A stretch of DNA of 64,000 bases from Bacteriovorax sp. Seq25_V (GTDB lineage Bacteria > Bdellovibrionota > Bacteriovoracia > Bacteriovoracales > Bacteriovoracaceae), in contig NZ_AUNI01000009.1 in NCBI RefSeq assembly GCF_000447795.1, positions 434,001 through 498,000 on the forward strand. The letters run 5' to 3'. This document shows, piece after piece, positions 8,951 through 18,601 of this stretch. A program made the translations under genes and the position numbers. Every line of letters begins with the position of its first letter. Positions within the stretch are counted from its first letter, which is position 1. Under the pieces are notes generated by a model. That model was not told where the DNA came from, searched no databases, and saw only the letters and a list, made by a program, of their open reading frames with translations.

Positions 8951-11459
8951 TATTATTAGTAGAAGTAAAAGATAGATTGATACTTGCTGAATCCAGTCCA
9001 CATGTCCAAGTAAGTGTCGATGATTTTGCGCCTTTCGTTACTGGTTTAGGACGAACAGAAACTTGACAGTTGCTTCCTGCTGCAAGTGTGCTTGAAGCGC
9101 ATCCATCTGTAGTAATTTCAAATTCACTAGAATTCGTCCCACTCAGACTCGGTGGAGAACAATCTTTTGTTGCCGTATTTCCTGTGTTTAAAATCGTTAG
9201 CGCCGTGGCACTTGGAGTTGAACTATTTAGTACGCCTCCAAAGTCAAGGGATGAAGGAGAAAACCCTAAGATCGGTCTTTGTATGTCAATTTGTGATGTT
9301 TCTTGAATCGTGTTGTTTCCAATTGAGTCAGTCAGGCTAACTCTAAATTTACCATTAGTTGTCGCGATATTTGGTAAAGTATATGTTGTACTAAAACTTT
9401 GATTATTAAGCACTCCATCTGCCGATGAGACAGCTGGCAATGAGACCCAAGTCGACCCGTTGTAGTATTCAATTGAATGCTGATTACTAGAAGTCTGATT
9501 ACTCTCGGACACTGTCCAGCTAAGAGTAAATAATGTGTCAGCTCGTGCTGACGATGGTACACCTACAAAATTAATGACTGGTCCCGCAGTGTCATAGTTA
9601 ATTGTGAAACTTTTCTTTGCACTGATATTCCCATTGATATCTTTTGCCCATATGTTGATGTCAATATCACCATTACTATTAGTGAGTGTATAAGGAATTG
9701 TTTGTATGTTCGCTGTTGTACAAGAGTAAGTAAAATCACTATTACTTGGAATATCATTGTTCTCAGTTATTGCAAAAGAAGAAAATGATTCACAGTTTGT
9801 ATAATAGCTTCCTTGATCTGTTCCTGTTGATAGATCAATATTGATATTGGCCGTAGGCGTAGGGTTTGTTGAAGAAGCATTTAGGCTGATATTTGGTGCT
9901 GTCGTAGCTATGTCGTCAGATATTGTTATGTTGTAGGTCAGTTCATGATATGGGAAGTTACGGTCTACATCGCTGCCTGCACCGCTGACGGCCTTACCAA
10001 TATAAAGTTTGATAGTCTCTGCTCTCTTCGAATTAGCCGAAGGTGAATAGTTCCATGTTGCGAGGTTTGATTTCTTTACATTGTCTGCATGCCATTCAAA
10101 TGCTGTTGTATAACTAGAACTCCAGTGTTGAGTATTTACAATGAATGAACTCGCCACTTTCTCTTGTAGAACTGAAGGTATTATCAGGTTTGTAATGTCA
10201 GGTGCTGAATCTGCTAGAATTGAATACGGCTCTCCTTCGAAAGCGTCAGAAAATTTATTTTGAATTGCTGAATCATTCTCTACTTCAGAGTAAGACACCT
10301 CAAAATCATCAGTAGGATTTATTCTATTGTCTACTTCTGTGATTATTGCTTCAACTTTTGTCCCTTCAATATTTTCAATATCAACAGTCGCAGAAGTTTT
10401 GATAATTTTAGATACTAGAGTCGATGTTGGAGTCAAGTTTTGGTCAGTGTAATAACTCGTGATGATCCTCTCATAATTTACATCACAACCGGAAGTCTTT
10501 AATAGGTATTTAGTAGGTTTGCTCAAATCTAAGTCAAAGACAGCTGGATTAAATTCAAACCGCGTTGTCGAAGAGAGGGATTCTATCGTAATCGGATTGT
10601 CTGCAAGAGGCGTCATTGTCTTAATGTCAAAAATTGTTATTTTTGGACTCGTGCATGTTGATGCAGAGTAAGCTTCATTGATGAAAAATGATTTTGTTCT
10701 CGATGCAATTATTCCATTTAATGGTGGAACACTTCCTTTAATCATTGGAGTCGAAGCGACTTCAATCGGATCTGTTCGTGACGAACTCCCTGATGATGAA
10801 CCTTCTGAAGAAGAAGATGTTGATTCATCAGAGCTTGAGTTAGCGCTAGAATTTTGACTACTGCTAGGACTTGATAAATCTGACGCAATAGAGCCTGCTC
10901 CTGTCAATGCTGAAGCCTCACTCTGTGTTGCTGAATCTCCAGTATTTACAGAATTGCTAGATTCTTGAATATTTGAAAGAGTTCCATCGGCCTGATCGTA
11001 ATAAGCACTAGGTGATCTTTGGAGTGAATTATTTGAAGAGAACGAGTTATTTGTATTACTAGAAGCTGTAGAAAATGGATTACTACGTACCTCTCCATAA
11101 TAATTGTCGTTATCTTCTTCAGTTCTTTTTGCCGAGTAATTTCTCTTAGTATCTGAATCTGGCTGGGTATTATTAAAGTTTCTATTAGAAACACTTTGAG
11201 AAATAGAGCTTGGTTCTCTCTTTGTTGCTCGAGAATCGGAGGTGCTGTTAGAAACGACTTTTTTTGAGGCAGCTTTACCTTTGTTAAAACTATAAGTTGA
11301 ACTTGGAGTTATATTAACGGGCTCAATAGAATTATCTAAGTTATACTTAACAGCTATCGAAACCGCCACGATTGTTAAACCGAATAAGGAATATTTAAAA
11401 TAAGAAACCATTAATAAAACCCTTGTCGCTAACGTTCTGTATCGGATTTTTATACTCAT
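7737..11459 (-). pseudogene. Giant cadherin-repeat surface protein, N-terminal part before frameshift
   Basis: This frame holds the first 1,240 codons. Residues about 12-38 form a hydrophobic signal or membrane anchor, with a possible alternative start at ATG 11411 behind AAGGG. Residues about 55-235 are low complexity, rich in Ser, Asn and Thr. Residues about 620-725 are an Ig-like module (SASWTVSES-type, EYYNGSTWVSLP). Residues about 730-835 match a choice-of-anchor/ASPM-like domain (SSLDFGGVLNSSTPSATALTI, with four cysteines). Four cadherin-like repeats follow. In unit 5 one extra C at 7766 (plus strand) moves the frame, so the protein ends in nine foreign residues (DDATVFCDK). Removing that base gives a single frame of 2,722 codons from 11459 to 3293. 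Function is inferred as a cell-surface adhesin or matrix protein. Confidence 0.78.
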
Positions 11460-11690
11460 ATATTAGTGTATTTTCATGGACTTTTAGGTGTGATTCTTGA
11501 GAAAACTTTAAGTCGTTGAATATCTTGATTTGTTGAAAAATATTTAAACTACCTGAATTTAAAAGTGCCAATTATTTTGGTCTTTTTAGATGATTTCTCA
11601 TTAAAATAGAGAAAAAGTTGTTCTGACCATTTTTCTGGAACTCATGTGATAAATGGATTAAGCTATATTTATTTATTAGTAAGGAATAGT

Positions 11691-13001
11691 ATGAACTTTG
11701 AGAAGCCCGAAGAAGCAATCTACTTAATACAGAAAATTTTTAATATTGATCAGAAGTTTTCAGGAAAAGAGTATGTTAAAGCTCTTGTGCAAAATATATC
11801 AGAAGGCCTAGGGATTGAGTACCTTCTTGTTGGCATGCCCAAGTCAGATTCACCACAGGTTATAAAAACTGATATAACTTGGGCCGGTGGTAAATTGGTA
11901 GATAATATTGAATATAACTTAAGTGGGACTCCGTGTTCGAATGTGATCACGGGAAGAAGAGTTTGTATTCATTCAGAGAAAGTTGCTGCCGATTTTCCTG
12001 ATGATGTACTTCTTCAAGAGATGGGGGTTGAGGCTTACGTTGGAAGTCCAATCATTCTTCCAGATGGTGAATTGTTAGGTCTCTTCGTGTTGTTGGATAC
12101 AAAAAAATTTGAAAATTCAGCCTTTCTCGAAGCTGCTATTGAAATCTTCGCAAGTCGTATTGGTGTCGAAATTGCTCGAGAGCGAGCTGATCAGAGAATT
12201 CTCGACTTGAATGATGAGGTCAAAAGCCAAGTTAGTGAGAAAGAGTTGATTATCAAAAAAACTCACCAGTCACTTCTTGAACAAGAAAAACTTGCTTCTT
12301 TAGGAAAGCTTGTAGCCGGGGTTGCGCATGAAATGAGAAATCCTCTTAATCTCGTTCTTAATTCTTCTATTATCGCAACAGATATGGTGAAGGAGTTAGA
12401 GAAAAAACTTGATCATGAAGATGACATCGTTTCTGAACTTAGAGAATGTTTAGATATAATTCATCTTCATAGCAATCGGATGTACAATACTCTTAAGATT
12501 ATGCTTGATCATGAGGTGGAGCCAGAAAGTATAGGGACTGAACGCGATCTTATTCAAATTGTTGATGAGTCTATAAGATATGCATATCATGCTTCAAAAA
12601 TTAAAGAAGCTGGAGTTGTCGTTGATTTGCAAAAAAAGTTTTCTTCTGAGTCTTTGAAATTGGAGTTAACGGCAGATATTCAATCGGTTTTTTTAAATAT
12701 TATTGAAAATGCACTATTCTCCATATACACAAAATATATGAATCAAAAGTACTCAGCGAAACTTTCTATCGACGTATTAAAATCTGAGAATGGAGTAAGA
12801 GTAATTATTGAAGATAATGGAATGGGTATACCTGAAGGTATTTTATCTTCGATTTTTGATCCATTTTTTACAACCAAGAAAGGGGCTAATGGGACAGGTC
12901 TAGGCCTTTCTTTAACTAAGAAAATAATTGATAAAAATAATGGAAGGATCTCTGTTGAATCAGTAGAAGGTGAGGGGGCTAAATTCACAATAGAGCTTTA
13001 G
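11691..13001 (+). CDS. GAF-domain sensor histidine kinase (orphan)
   Basis: A 436-residue cytoplasmic kinase with no membrane segment. Residues about 10-165 form a GAF-type sensor domain; a coiled-coil (about 170-205) leads to the HisKA phosphoacceptor region ASLGKLVAGVAHEMRNPLN with His213. The ATPase domain has the N box (NIIENALFS), G1 box (IEDNGMGIP), F box (FDPFFTTK) and G2 box (GTGLGLSL). ATG 11691 has AAGGA five bases upstream; a GTG 45 bp earlier is less likely. No response regulator is adjacent, so the partner is elsewhere. The GAF signal is unknown. Proximity to nrfHA, in the same direction, could suggest a redox or nitrogen-oxide role, but the 134-bp gap and separate promoter signals make this a guess. 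Confidence 0.9.
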   Translation: MNFEKPEEAIYLIQKIFNIDQKFSGKEYVKALVQNISEGLGIEYLLVGMPKSDSPQVIKTDITWAGGKLVDNIEYNLSGTPCSNVITGRRVCIHSEKVAADFPDDVLLQEMGVEAYVGSPIILPDGELLGLFVLLDTKKFENSAFLEAAIEIFASRIGVEIARERADQRILDLNDEVKSQVSEKELIIKKTHQSLLEQEKLASLGKLVAGVAHEMRNPLNLVLNSSIIATDMVKELEKKLDHEDDIVSELRECLDIIHLHSNRMYNTLKIMLDHEVEPESIGTERDLIQIVDESIRYAYHASKIKEAGVVVDLQKKFSSESLKLELTADIQSVFLNIIENALFSIYTKYMNQKYSAKLSIDVLKSENGVRVIIEDNGMGIPEGILSSIFDPFFTTKKGANGTGLGLSLTKKIIDKNNGRISVESVEGEGAKFTIEL

Positions 13002-13033
13002 TATGACCTCTTTGCTCTGAGTCTTTGAGTATG

Positions 13034-13047
13034 GTGATATAAATCAT
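13034..13047 (+). promoter_or_regulatory. Candidate FNR/Dnr-type site upstream of nrfHA
   Basis: GTGAT-ATAA-ATCAT contains the core TGAT-N4-ATCA of the FNR consensus (TTGAT-N4-ATCAA), with both outer bases changed. It lies about 90 bp before nrfH, a usual distance for anaerobic activation. Sequence match only. Confidence 0.4.
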
Positions 13048-13135
13048 GTTATTTGGGCCTCGATCTTTACTCTAATTCTTAAACTTATAAACTATTCTAT
13101 CTTTCTTATTTTTGATATGTTAGAAGCTTCAAAAA

Positions 13136-13636
13136 TTGAGAATATTGTTTGGGAATAGGGATTCTTTGAAGCTATATAAAATTTTAATTTCAACTCTGAC
13201 TTTGAGTGGAATCGCAACATTTATTTGGTTTGTCATATTTACTGCGCCCGTAAGTTTTGTAGTTTCAACAATGATTTATTCTAAGGGATACTCTTATTTG
13301 TCAGATGATCCGAAAGCTTGTGTGAACTGTCATGTTATGCAAGATCATTTTTATGCGTATGAGAAATCATCACATCATGCTGTCGCAAATTGCAATAGCT
13401 GTCATACCCCGGAGGGATTTCTTCCGAAATATCTTTCAAAAGCAGTGAATGGCTGGAATCATGGGGTCGCATTTACGACTGGGGATTATCCATGGCCATT
13501 AAAAGTAACACAATTCAATAGGAATATTACAAATAAGGCATGCTTGAAATGCCATAGCGATCTTGTACATAATATAAATATCAAGTCAGAGACAAACTGT
13601 ATCCAATGTCACTCTGAAGTGGGGCACATGAAATGA
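13136..13636 (+). CDS. nrfH: Cytochrome c nitrite reductase, small tetrahaem subunit NrfH
   Basis: A NapC/NirT-family quinol dehydrogenase that feeds electrons from membrane menaquinol to NrfA. Of 166 residues, about 17-46 form the single membrane anchor. Four haem-binding motifs follow: CVNCH (62-66), CNSCH (86-90), CLKCH (136-140) and CIQCH (155-159). Length and motif count match NrfH. The start is TTG 13136; another TTG at 13166 behind AGGG is possible, and no ATG precedes the membrane segment. The gene overlaps nrfA by four bases (ATGA), so the two are translationally coupled. A candidate FNR-type box lies upstream at 13034. Confidence 0.92.
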   Translation: MRILFGNRDSLKLYKILISTLTLSGIATFIWFVIFTAPVSFVVSTMIYSKGYSYLSDDPKACVNCHVMQDHFYAYEKSSHHAVANCNSCHTPEGFLPKYLSKAVNGWNHGVAFTTGDYPWPLKVTQFNRNITNKACLKCHSDLVHNINIKSETNCIQCHSEVGHMK

Positions 13637-14967
13637 AAAATTTTACTAAGAGAAGAGTACTACTAGCTTTAATATCAATTTTTGTAACAACAAGTTGTAT
13701 TCTCTTAGTACTGAATATTCTTGAAAGAAAAACTGAGGGAAAATTTCAAACCGTGCACTTGAAAGATATAGGTGAGCTAGAAGATGATCCGGCCGTTTGG
13801 GGAGTTAATTTTCCTTACCAATATGAAGATTACTTGAAAAATGTAGATCAAGTTAGAACACGTTATGGTGGTAGTGAAGCAGTTAAGAGGGTTTCTGATA
13901 GTTCTGATCCTAGGGAGATTGTAAGCGAAGATAAACTAAAAATTGACGAGCGCTTTGTCACGATGTGGTCAGGTTACGCATTCTCTAAAGATTTTAGAGA
14001 GGAGAGGGGCCATGCGTTTATGCTGATTGATCAGCTATACACGAAAAGACAAAATGTTGGTCAACCAGGAACTTGTATTAATTGTCACGCTTCTACATAT
14101 TCTGCAATGATGAAGCTCGGTGATGGTGATATTAATAAAGGCTTTCATGCTCTTAATAAATTACCATATTTTGAAGCTGCTAAAAACGTAAAGCATCCTG
14201 TTAGTTGTATTGACTGTCATAATCCAAAAGATATGAGTTTGAGAGTTACACGTCCTGCTTTTGTTGAGGGAATAAGGGAATTCAAAAAAAGTGTTGGCGT
14301 CCATGAGTACGATGTGAACAAGATGGCCTCGAGACAGGAAATGAAAACTTTTGTGTGTGCTCAATGTCACGTTGAATATTACTTTAAGGGCAAAGATAAG
14401 ACACTAACTTACCCATGGGGTAAGGGGCTTAAGGGAGATGAGATTCTTAGCTATTATAATGAAATCGATTTTAAAGATTGGACCCATAATCTTACTAAAT
14501 CTGCAGTGCTCAAGGCACAGCACCCAGAGTTTGAAACATACTCTCAGGGGATTCATGCGCGAAGTGGAGTGAGTTGTGTTGATTGTCATATGCCTTACAA
14601 AAAAGTAGGAGCGATGAAAATTACTGATCACCATATCAATAGTCCAATGCTTAAAGTGAATCAATCTTGTCGTACTTGTCACAATATCTCTGAGGACAAA
14701 CTACTTGAGCGTGTGGCCGTTATTCAAGATAATAATCATGAGATGAAAGATACCGTTTTTAATGCTCTTGTATCTTTCATTAAAAAAATTGAGGCAAATT
14801 CAAATCATCCAAAAATTGAAGAACTTCGAAAAGCGCAAAGGGATGCGCAATTTCTTTTCGATTTTGTTGAGGCCGAAAACTCAAATGGTTTCCATGCCCC
14901 TCAAGAGTCGGCGAGAATATTGCTAAAGTCACTTGATATAATTAGAAAAGGGGAAGAGCTTCTGTGA
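13633..14967 (+). CDS. nrfA: Ammonia-forming cytochrome c nitrite reductase NrfA
   Basis: Catalyses six-electron reduction of nitrite to ammonium in the periplasm; it can also reduce NO. The 444-residue protein has an N-terminal hydrophobic export or anchor segment (residues 9-28) and five haem motifs: CINCH (148-152), CIDCH (192-196), CAQCH (242-246), CVDCH (315-319) and CRTCH (346-350). The first, active-site haem uses CxxCH rather than the CxxCK of E. coli; CxxCH forms are known from Campylobacter and several NrfA clades. The Lys-Ala-Gln-His motif (294-297), which supplies the calcium ligands and catalytic His, and the Tyr after haem 3 are present. No assembly genes such as nrfEFG are adjacent, consistent with CxxCH needing only the standard lyase. 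Confidence 0.94.
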   Translation: MKNFTKRRVLLALISIFVTTSCILLVLNILERKTEGKFQTVHLKDIGELEDDPAVWGVNFPYQYEDYLKNVDQVRTRYGGSEAVKRVSDSSDPREIVSEDKLKIDERFVTMWSGYAFSKDFREERGHAFMLIDQLYTKRQNVGQPGTCINCHASTYSAMMKLGDGDINKGFHALNKLPYFEAAKNVKHPVSCIDCHNPKDMSLRVTRPAFVEGIREFKKSVGVHEYDVNKMASRQEMKTFVCAQCHVEYYFKGKDKTLTYPWGKGLKGDEILSYYNEIDFKDWTHNLTKSAVLKAQHPEFETYSQGIHARSGVSCVDCHMPYKKVGAMKITDHHINSPMLKVNQSCRTCHNISEDKLLERVAVIQDNNHEMKDTVFNALVSFIKKIEANSNHPKIEELRKAQRDAQFLFDFVEAENSNGFHAPQESARILLKSLDIIRKGEELL

Positions 14968-15100
14968 ATTCACAGTTAGCTTTTTACTTCCTTAAAGTTT
15001 TCTAAGTTTATGATATTATTCATTTTTTATGGTTTTGATTGAGATGTTCTAAAAAACTTGTCACTGTTCAGTTTCTGCAGGTTTCTCCGATAAGTGATAT

Positions 15101-17536
15101 ATGTTTACTAGGATTAATCTCTTTAGAATAGTTTTAAAAGGACTCACTTTTCTTAGTTTGAGCTCATGCCTCAATCCTCTCGTTGATGTTCAGATTGATA
15201 AAGACGGTAGTGCTATCTCATTTGGTGGATCAGGTAGCTCTCTTTCCTTTGCGACTTCATCTATTTCTGTAATGGCCGGCGACGATATTATTATCACGTC
15301 GTCTAATGGAACAATTCCATACTCTGCTACGACAATAAATTATGGATCATTTAATGCTGGAACATCGACATATTCTGCACCTTCAAGTCAAGGACCTGTC
15401 AATCATGTTATTAGCCTCGATGATTTTCTTGGGGTGAGTGGAGATCTAACTGTTAACATTTTAGGTTTTGGTGAAGAGGCTCTTGTTGATTTTGAAATGG
15501 GAGCCTCGTGGCAAAATTACCCAATGAGTTTAGTTCAAACGACTGATGGTTCAATCTATCTCTCTGCTATTTTTGGAGATGGAGGTCTTGGTTGGGAAGG
15601 AGCTGCTATCTATAAAAGTATAGATAATGGCGCAAGCTGGTCACGCTCCGATACATATTTTATGTACATTGAAGGTGAGTCTCATTCGCTTCAACTGGCA
15701 GCTAAAGATAACGATGTTTATTCATGTGGATACACCTTTGGGAGCGTAACTTGGAATACAGAATGGTATATAAGAAAAACTTCGAATGGGGGAAACTCCT
15801 GGAGTACAATTGATCATTACATGCCAATTAGTGGAGATATTTCTTGTTCTGCAATTGCAGTCGCACCAAGTGGTGATATCGTCGCCGCAGGAAATGATGA
15901 AAATGATGATGTCTATATTAGGACAAGTAATGATGATGGTGTAACTTGGACAACTATCGAACAGCTATCAGGTATTGGTGAGCTTTATGATATGAAGATT
16001 TCTCCAAGTGGGGATATTTGGTTATTAGTAAGCGATAAAATCTATGTCGGCTCATTCTCTGGAAGCTGGAGTTGGAGTGGCCCACATCAAATTTCTGCTC
16101 TTACATTTAGTTGGGTTGCATATCAAAAAAGAGGAAAGATAGAATTGGTTTCTGATTCTGAAGCTTACTATGTAGGTCGAGTTGGAGGGAAGTGGCAAAT
16201 CTTTAAAACCACTGATGGGGGAGTGTCTTGGACAGGTGTTTACGACTACGGAGCGACCTCGGAGGGGGTCGATGTCATTGTTCTCTCTACAGGGGAGATA
16301 ATATCATCTGGAAATAATGCCACTAGTACTCACAATCATATGGTGGAGAAGAGTATTGACAATGGACTAAGCTGGACTCAGACCTTAAATGTTGGGGGGA
16401 CTACTTCGGCAAAGTATGAGGGTAATTATTCTTTTGAACTTCAAAATGGTGATGTTCTAACAATTAGTTCAGATTATAATACCGACGGGATGAAGATTTA
16501 TAAATCCTTTGATAAGGGAGATTCCTGGAATCTCACCTCTCATATCTATTATTCATCTTACACATACTCAAGCCTCGATGATTATGCAGAGGATGCAAGT
16601 GGAAATATGTATGCAGTTTCCTACATTGCACCTCAGGGAGATGCTGATCCAACTTCTCCTTTTGCCATTTCTAAATCTGCTGACAATGGTAACACTTGGA
16701 CGACCATTGGTTATGAAAGAACTCCTGGTGCACATCTTTGGTGTTCAGAGCTTGAAATAACAAACCTAGGTCATTTGTTTGCGATTAAAAAGAAAGACGT
16801 TAAAGAAATACGATACTCTATTGATAATGGAGTTTCTTGGAGCAATATTGCTGCTTCAAATAGTGTAAACGAGCTTCATCACTTGAGAGCAGTTAGCAGT
16901 GGAGAGCTTTATTATCTCGAAAACGAGGTTTTGAAGAAAGTCTCAGCAGACGGGTTAACAGTTACGGATGTTTATACCTTCGCTATTGCCAGTGGGCAAT
17001 CATCACTTGAAGCTAAACTGAGACTGGAAGTTATGAGTGATGACACACTCGTTGTTAACGTAAGGTATCGTGATGGGGGAATCACAGAAACGATGTCAAT
17101 TTTTACCTCAACTGATGGTGGGGGAACTTGGAATGAAAAATTAAAAATTGCTTCATCTACTTTTGCAGCTCCATATCTGTTTACAAATGGAACTAGTGAT
17201 ATTTACTATATCTTAAGCGGAAAGATTTACGAGAGTAAAGATCGGGGCAATAGTTGGAATGAGATCTACGATGGCTCATTAGGTAGTGCAAGACACATAG
17301 TATTTTCTTCAGATAATCAGCTCTTCTTCTCTGCTGGAGATAATGTAATTACTTATTCAAACGTTAAAGCAAGTTGGTTTGTCGTTTGGAGTTCTGCTGT
17401 CGCTATCACACCTGATTATGGCAGTGAAATAGCAAATCTCATCAATTGTAAGTTAAGCTCTAAAAGAGTTTGTGTTGTTGCTGTAAACTATAATAAGGGA
17501 CTGGATAGTGCGAATTATATTTGGCCGTTAAATTAA
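15101..17536 (+). CDS. Asp-box (BNR) repeat lipoprotein
   Basis: An 811-residue surface protein. The N-terminal signal ends in a lipobox LSSC with Cys23, so it should be lipid-anchored. About ten Asp-box motifs (S/T-x-D-x-G-x-x-W) are spread at roughly 45-100 residue spacing from residue 170 to 720, for example KSIDNGASW, KTTDGGVSW, KSFDKGDSW, TSTDGGGTW and ESKDRGNSW. This pattern marks beta-propellers of the sialidase/photosystem-assembly (BNR) type. No sialidase catalytic Arg/FRIP motif is evident, so a binding rather than hydrolytic role is more likely. The stop codon abuts the next gene's ATG directly, so the two are probably cotranscribed. Confidence 0.82.
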   Translation: MFTRINLFRIVLKGLTFLSLSSCLNPLVDVQIDKDGSAISFGGSGSSLSFATSSISVMAGDDIIITSSNGTIPYSATTINYGSFNAGTSTYSAPSSQGPVNHVISLDDFLGVSGDLTVNILGFGEEALVDFEMGASWQNYPMSLVQTTDGSIYLSAIFGDGGLGWEGAAIYKSIDNGASWSRSDTYFMYIEGESHSLQLAAKDNDVYSCGYTFGSVTWNTEWYIRKTSNGGNSWSTIDHYMPISGDISCSAIAVAPSGDIVAAGNDENDDVYIRTSNDDGVTWTTIEQLSGIGELYDMKISPSGDIWLLVSDKIYVGSFSGSWSWSGPHQISALTFSWVAYQKRGKIELVSDSEAYYVGRVGGKWQIFKTTDGGVSWTGVYDYGATSEGVDVIVLSTGEIISSGNNATSTHNHMVEKSIDNGLSWTQTLNVGGTTSAKYEGNYSFELQNGDVLTISSDYNTDGMKIYKSFDKGDSWNLTSHIYYSSYTYSSLDDYAEDASGNMYAVSYIAPQGDADPTSPFAISKSADNGNTWTTIGYERTPGAHLWCSELEITNLGHLFAIKKKDVKEIRYSIDNGVSWSNIAASNSVNELHHLRAVSSGELYYLENEVLKKVSADGLTVTDVYTFAIASGQSSLEAKLRLEVMSDDTLVVNVRYRDGGITETMSIFTSTDGGGTWNEKLKIASSTFAAPYLFTNGTSDIYYILSGKIYESKDRGNSWNEIYDGSLGSARHIVFSSDNQLFFSAGDNVITYSNVKASWFVVWSSAVAITPDYGSEIANLINCKLSSKRVCVVAVNYNKGLDSANYIWPLN

Positions 17537-18016
17537 ATGAGTAAGATACTATTAACAACTGATCGAACTGTAGTAAGAAGAATCGAAACAAGTGATCTCG
17601 GTATTCTTACAAAAATGATGACTGATTCTGAGACAATGAAGCACACTGGATTTCGTGTTCCTCAAACAATCGAAACTATCAATGAAAAAGTAAAAGTATG
17701 GACGACTGATAACAGAGTGTGGGGAGTCCAAGAAAAAACTACTGCCGATTTTATTGGTTGGTTTATGCTTAAAGATACAGGACTTGGCTTTCCTGAACTT
17801 GGGTTTATGATTACTAAAGAGAAGTGGGGAATGGGCCATGCTTCTGAAGTCGCTCGAGCCATTTTAGATTACGCTTTTGATGAACTTAAAATTGAAAAAG
17901 TCGTCGCGAGAGCCGATCGAACAAATATTGCATCTATTAAGGTGTTAGAGAAGATTGGGATGCACCTTGAACCTCTAAAGTCCAATGAAAAGAGCGTATT
18001 CTTTTCCAAGTCTTAA
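17537..18016 (+). CDS. GNAT N-acetyltransferase, RimJ/RimL type
   Basis: A 159-residue acetyl-CoA dependent acetyltransferase. The N-terminus (TDRTVVRRIETSDLGILTKMM) and the sequence LGFMITKEKWGMGHASEVARAILDYAF, with the acetyl-CoA loop WGMGHA, match the Acetyltransf_3 subfamily, which acetylates protein N-termini or small amines. The closing VVARADRTNIASIKVLEKIGM is also typical. The substrate cannot be read from sequence. It begins on the base after the stop of the Asp-box lipoprotein. Confidence 0.9.
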   Translation: MSKILLTTDRTVVRRIETSDLGILTKMMTDSETMKHTGFRVPQTIETINEKVKVWTTDNRVWGVQEKTTADFIGWFMLKDTGLGFPELGFMITKEKWGMGHASEVARAILDYAFDELKIEKVVARADRTNIASIKVLEKIGMHLEPLKSNEKSVFFSKS

Positions 18017-18106
18017 TACTTGTAATCATTACATACCTTTTAAATTATCTAGTAATAATGTTAACAATATTTTATCTCTAACTTGTTTAATAAGCCGGAG
18101 ATTTAT

Positions 18107-18562
18107 GTGAAAACTATTTTTGTTGGATTAATTTTATCGTTGTTATCAATAACTAGTTCTGCTGCTACTAAAGAGCAGGTTTTTAATTGGTTTGAATCTC
18201 TTCAGGATCAATCATATACATTGAAGGGGTCTGAAGGCTGTGGTGAGATTTCAATTTCAAAAGTAATGTATGACTTCGGAGCTGGGCCAAACACTCCAAT
18301 GATCGTTATTAAGTCTGAAGAGTTAGGTGAGGAAATTCACCTGGCCGGAAGTAAATTCCACGATAAGAATAGAAGCATAAGTGCTGATAAGTATACTTTT
18401 AAAATGAAAGGTGGTTGCGAAGGTGACTTCTTCAATGGCATGTGCGAAACAAAATTTGAGATTACTAAAAGTGATGATACAGTTCTTTCTTTGAAGCTCA
18501 TCAAGAAGAAAAGTAAATTTCTTTTGCCTGTTTCAAAAACAGTGATGAACTGTTCTTTGTAA
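18107..18562 (+). CDS. Small secreted protein of unknown function
   Basis: A 151-residue protein with a clear signal peptide (MKTIFVGLILSLLSITSSAA). GTG 18107 is chosen because GGAG lies five to six bases upstream and the signal peptide begins there; an earlier TTG would add eight polar residues. The mature part contains four cysteines (two near CGEI and CEG, then MCET and NCSL), suggesting two disulphides. The family is not recognised. It ends 40 bp from a convergent gene, with a hairpin between them. Confidence 0.75.
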   Translation: MKTIFVGLILSLLSITSSAATKEQVFNWFESLQDQSYTLKGSEGCGEISISKVMYDFGAGPNTPMIVIKSEELGEEIHLAGSKFHDKNRSISADKYTFKMKGGCEGDFFNGMCETKFEITKSDDTVLSLKLIKKKSKFLLPVSKTVMNCSL

Positions 18563-18572
18563 AAATTAAAAA

Positions 18573-18594
18573 TGGGAGAATACTACTTCTCCCA
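18573..18594 (-). terminator. Terminator between convergent genes
   Basis: TGGGAGAA and TTCTCCCA form a perfect 8-bp stem with a 6-base loop. On the minus strand it is followed by TTTTTAATTTTT, a good intrinsic terminator for the S30AE-like gene. It may also stop plus-strand transcripts. Confidence 0.75.
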
Positions 18595-18601
18595 ACTTCG
18601 A

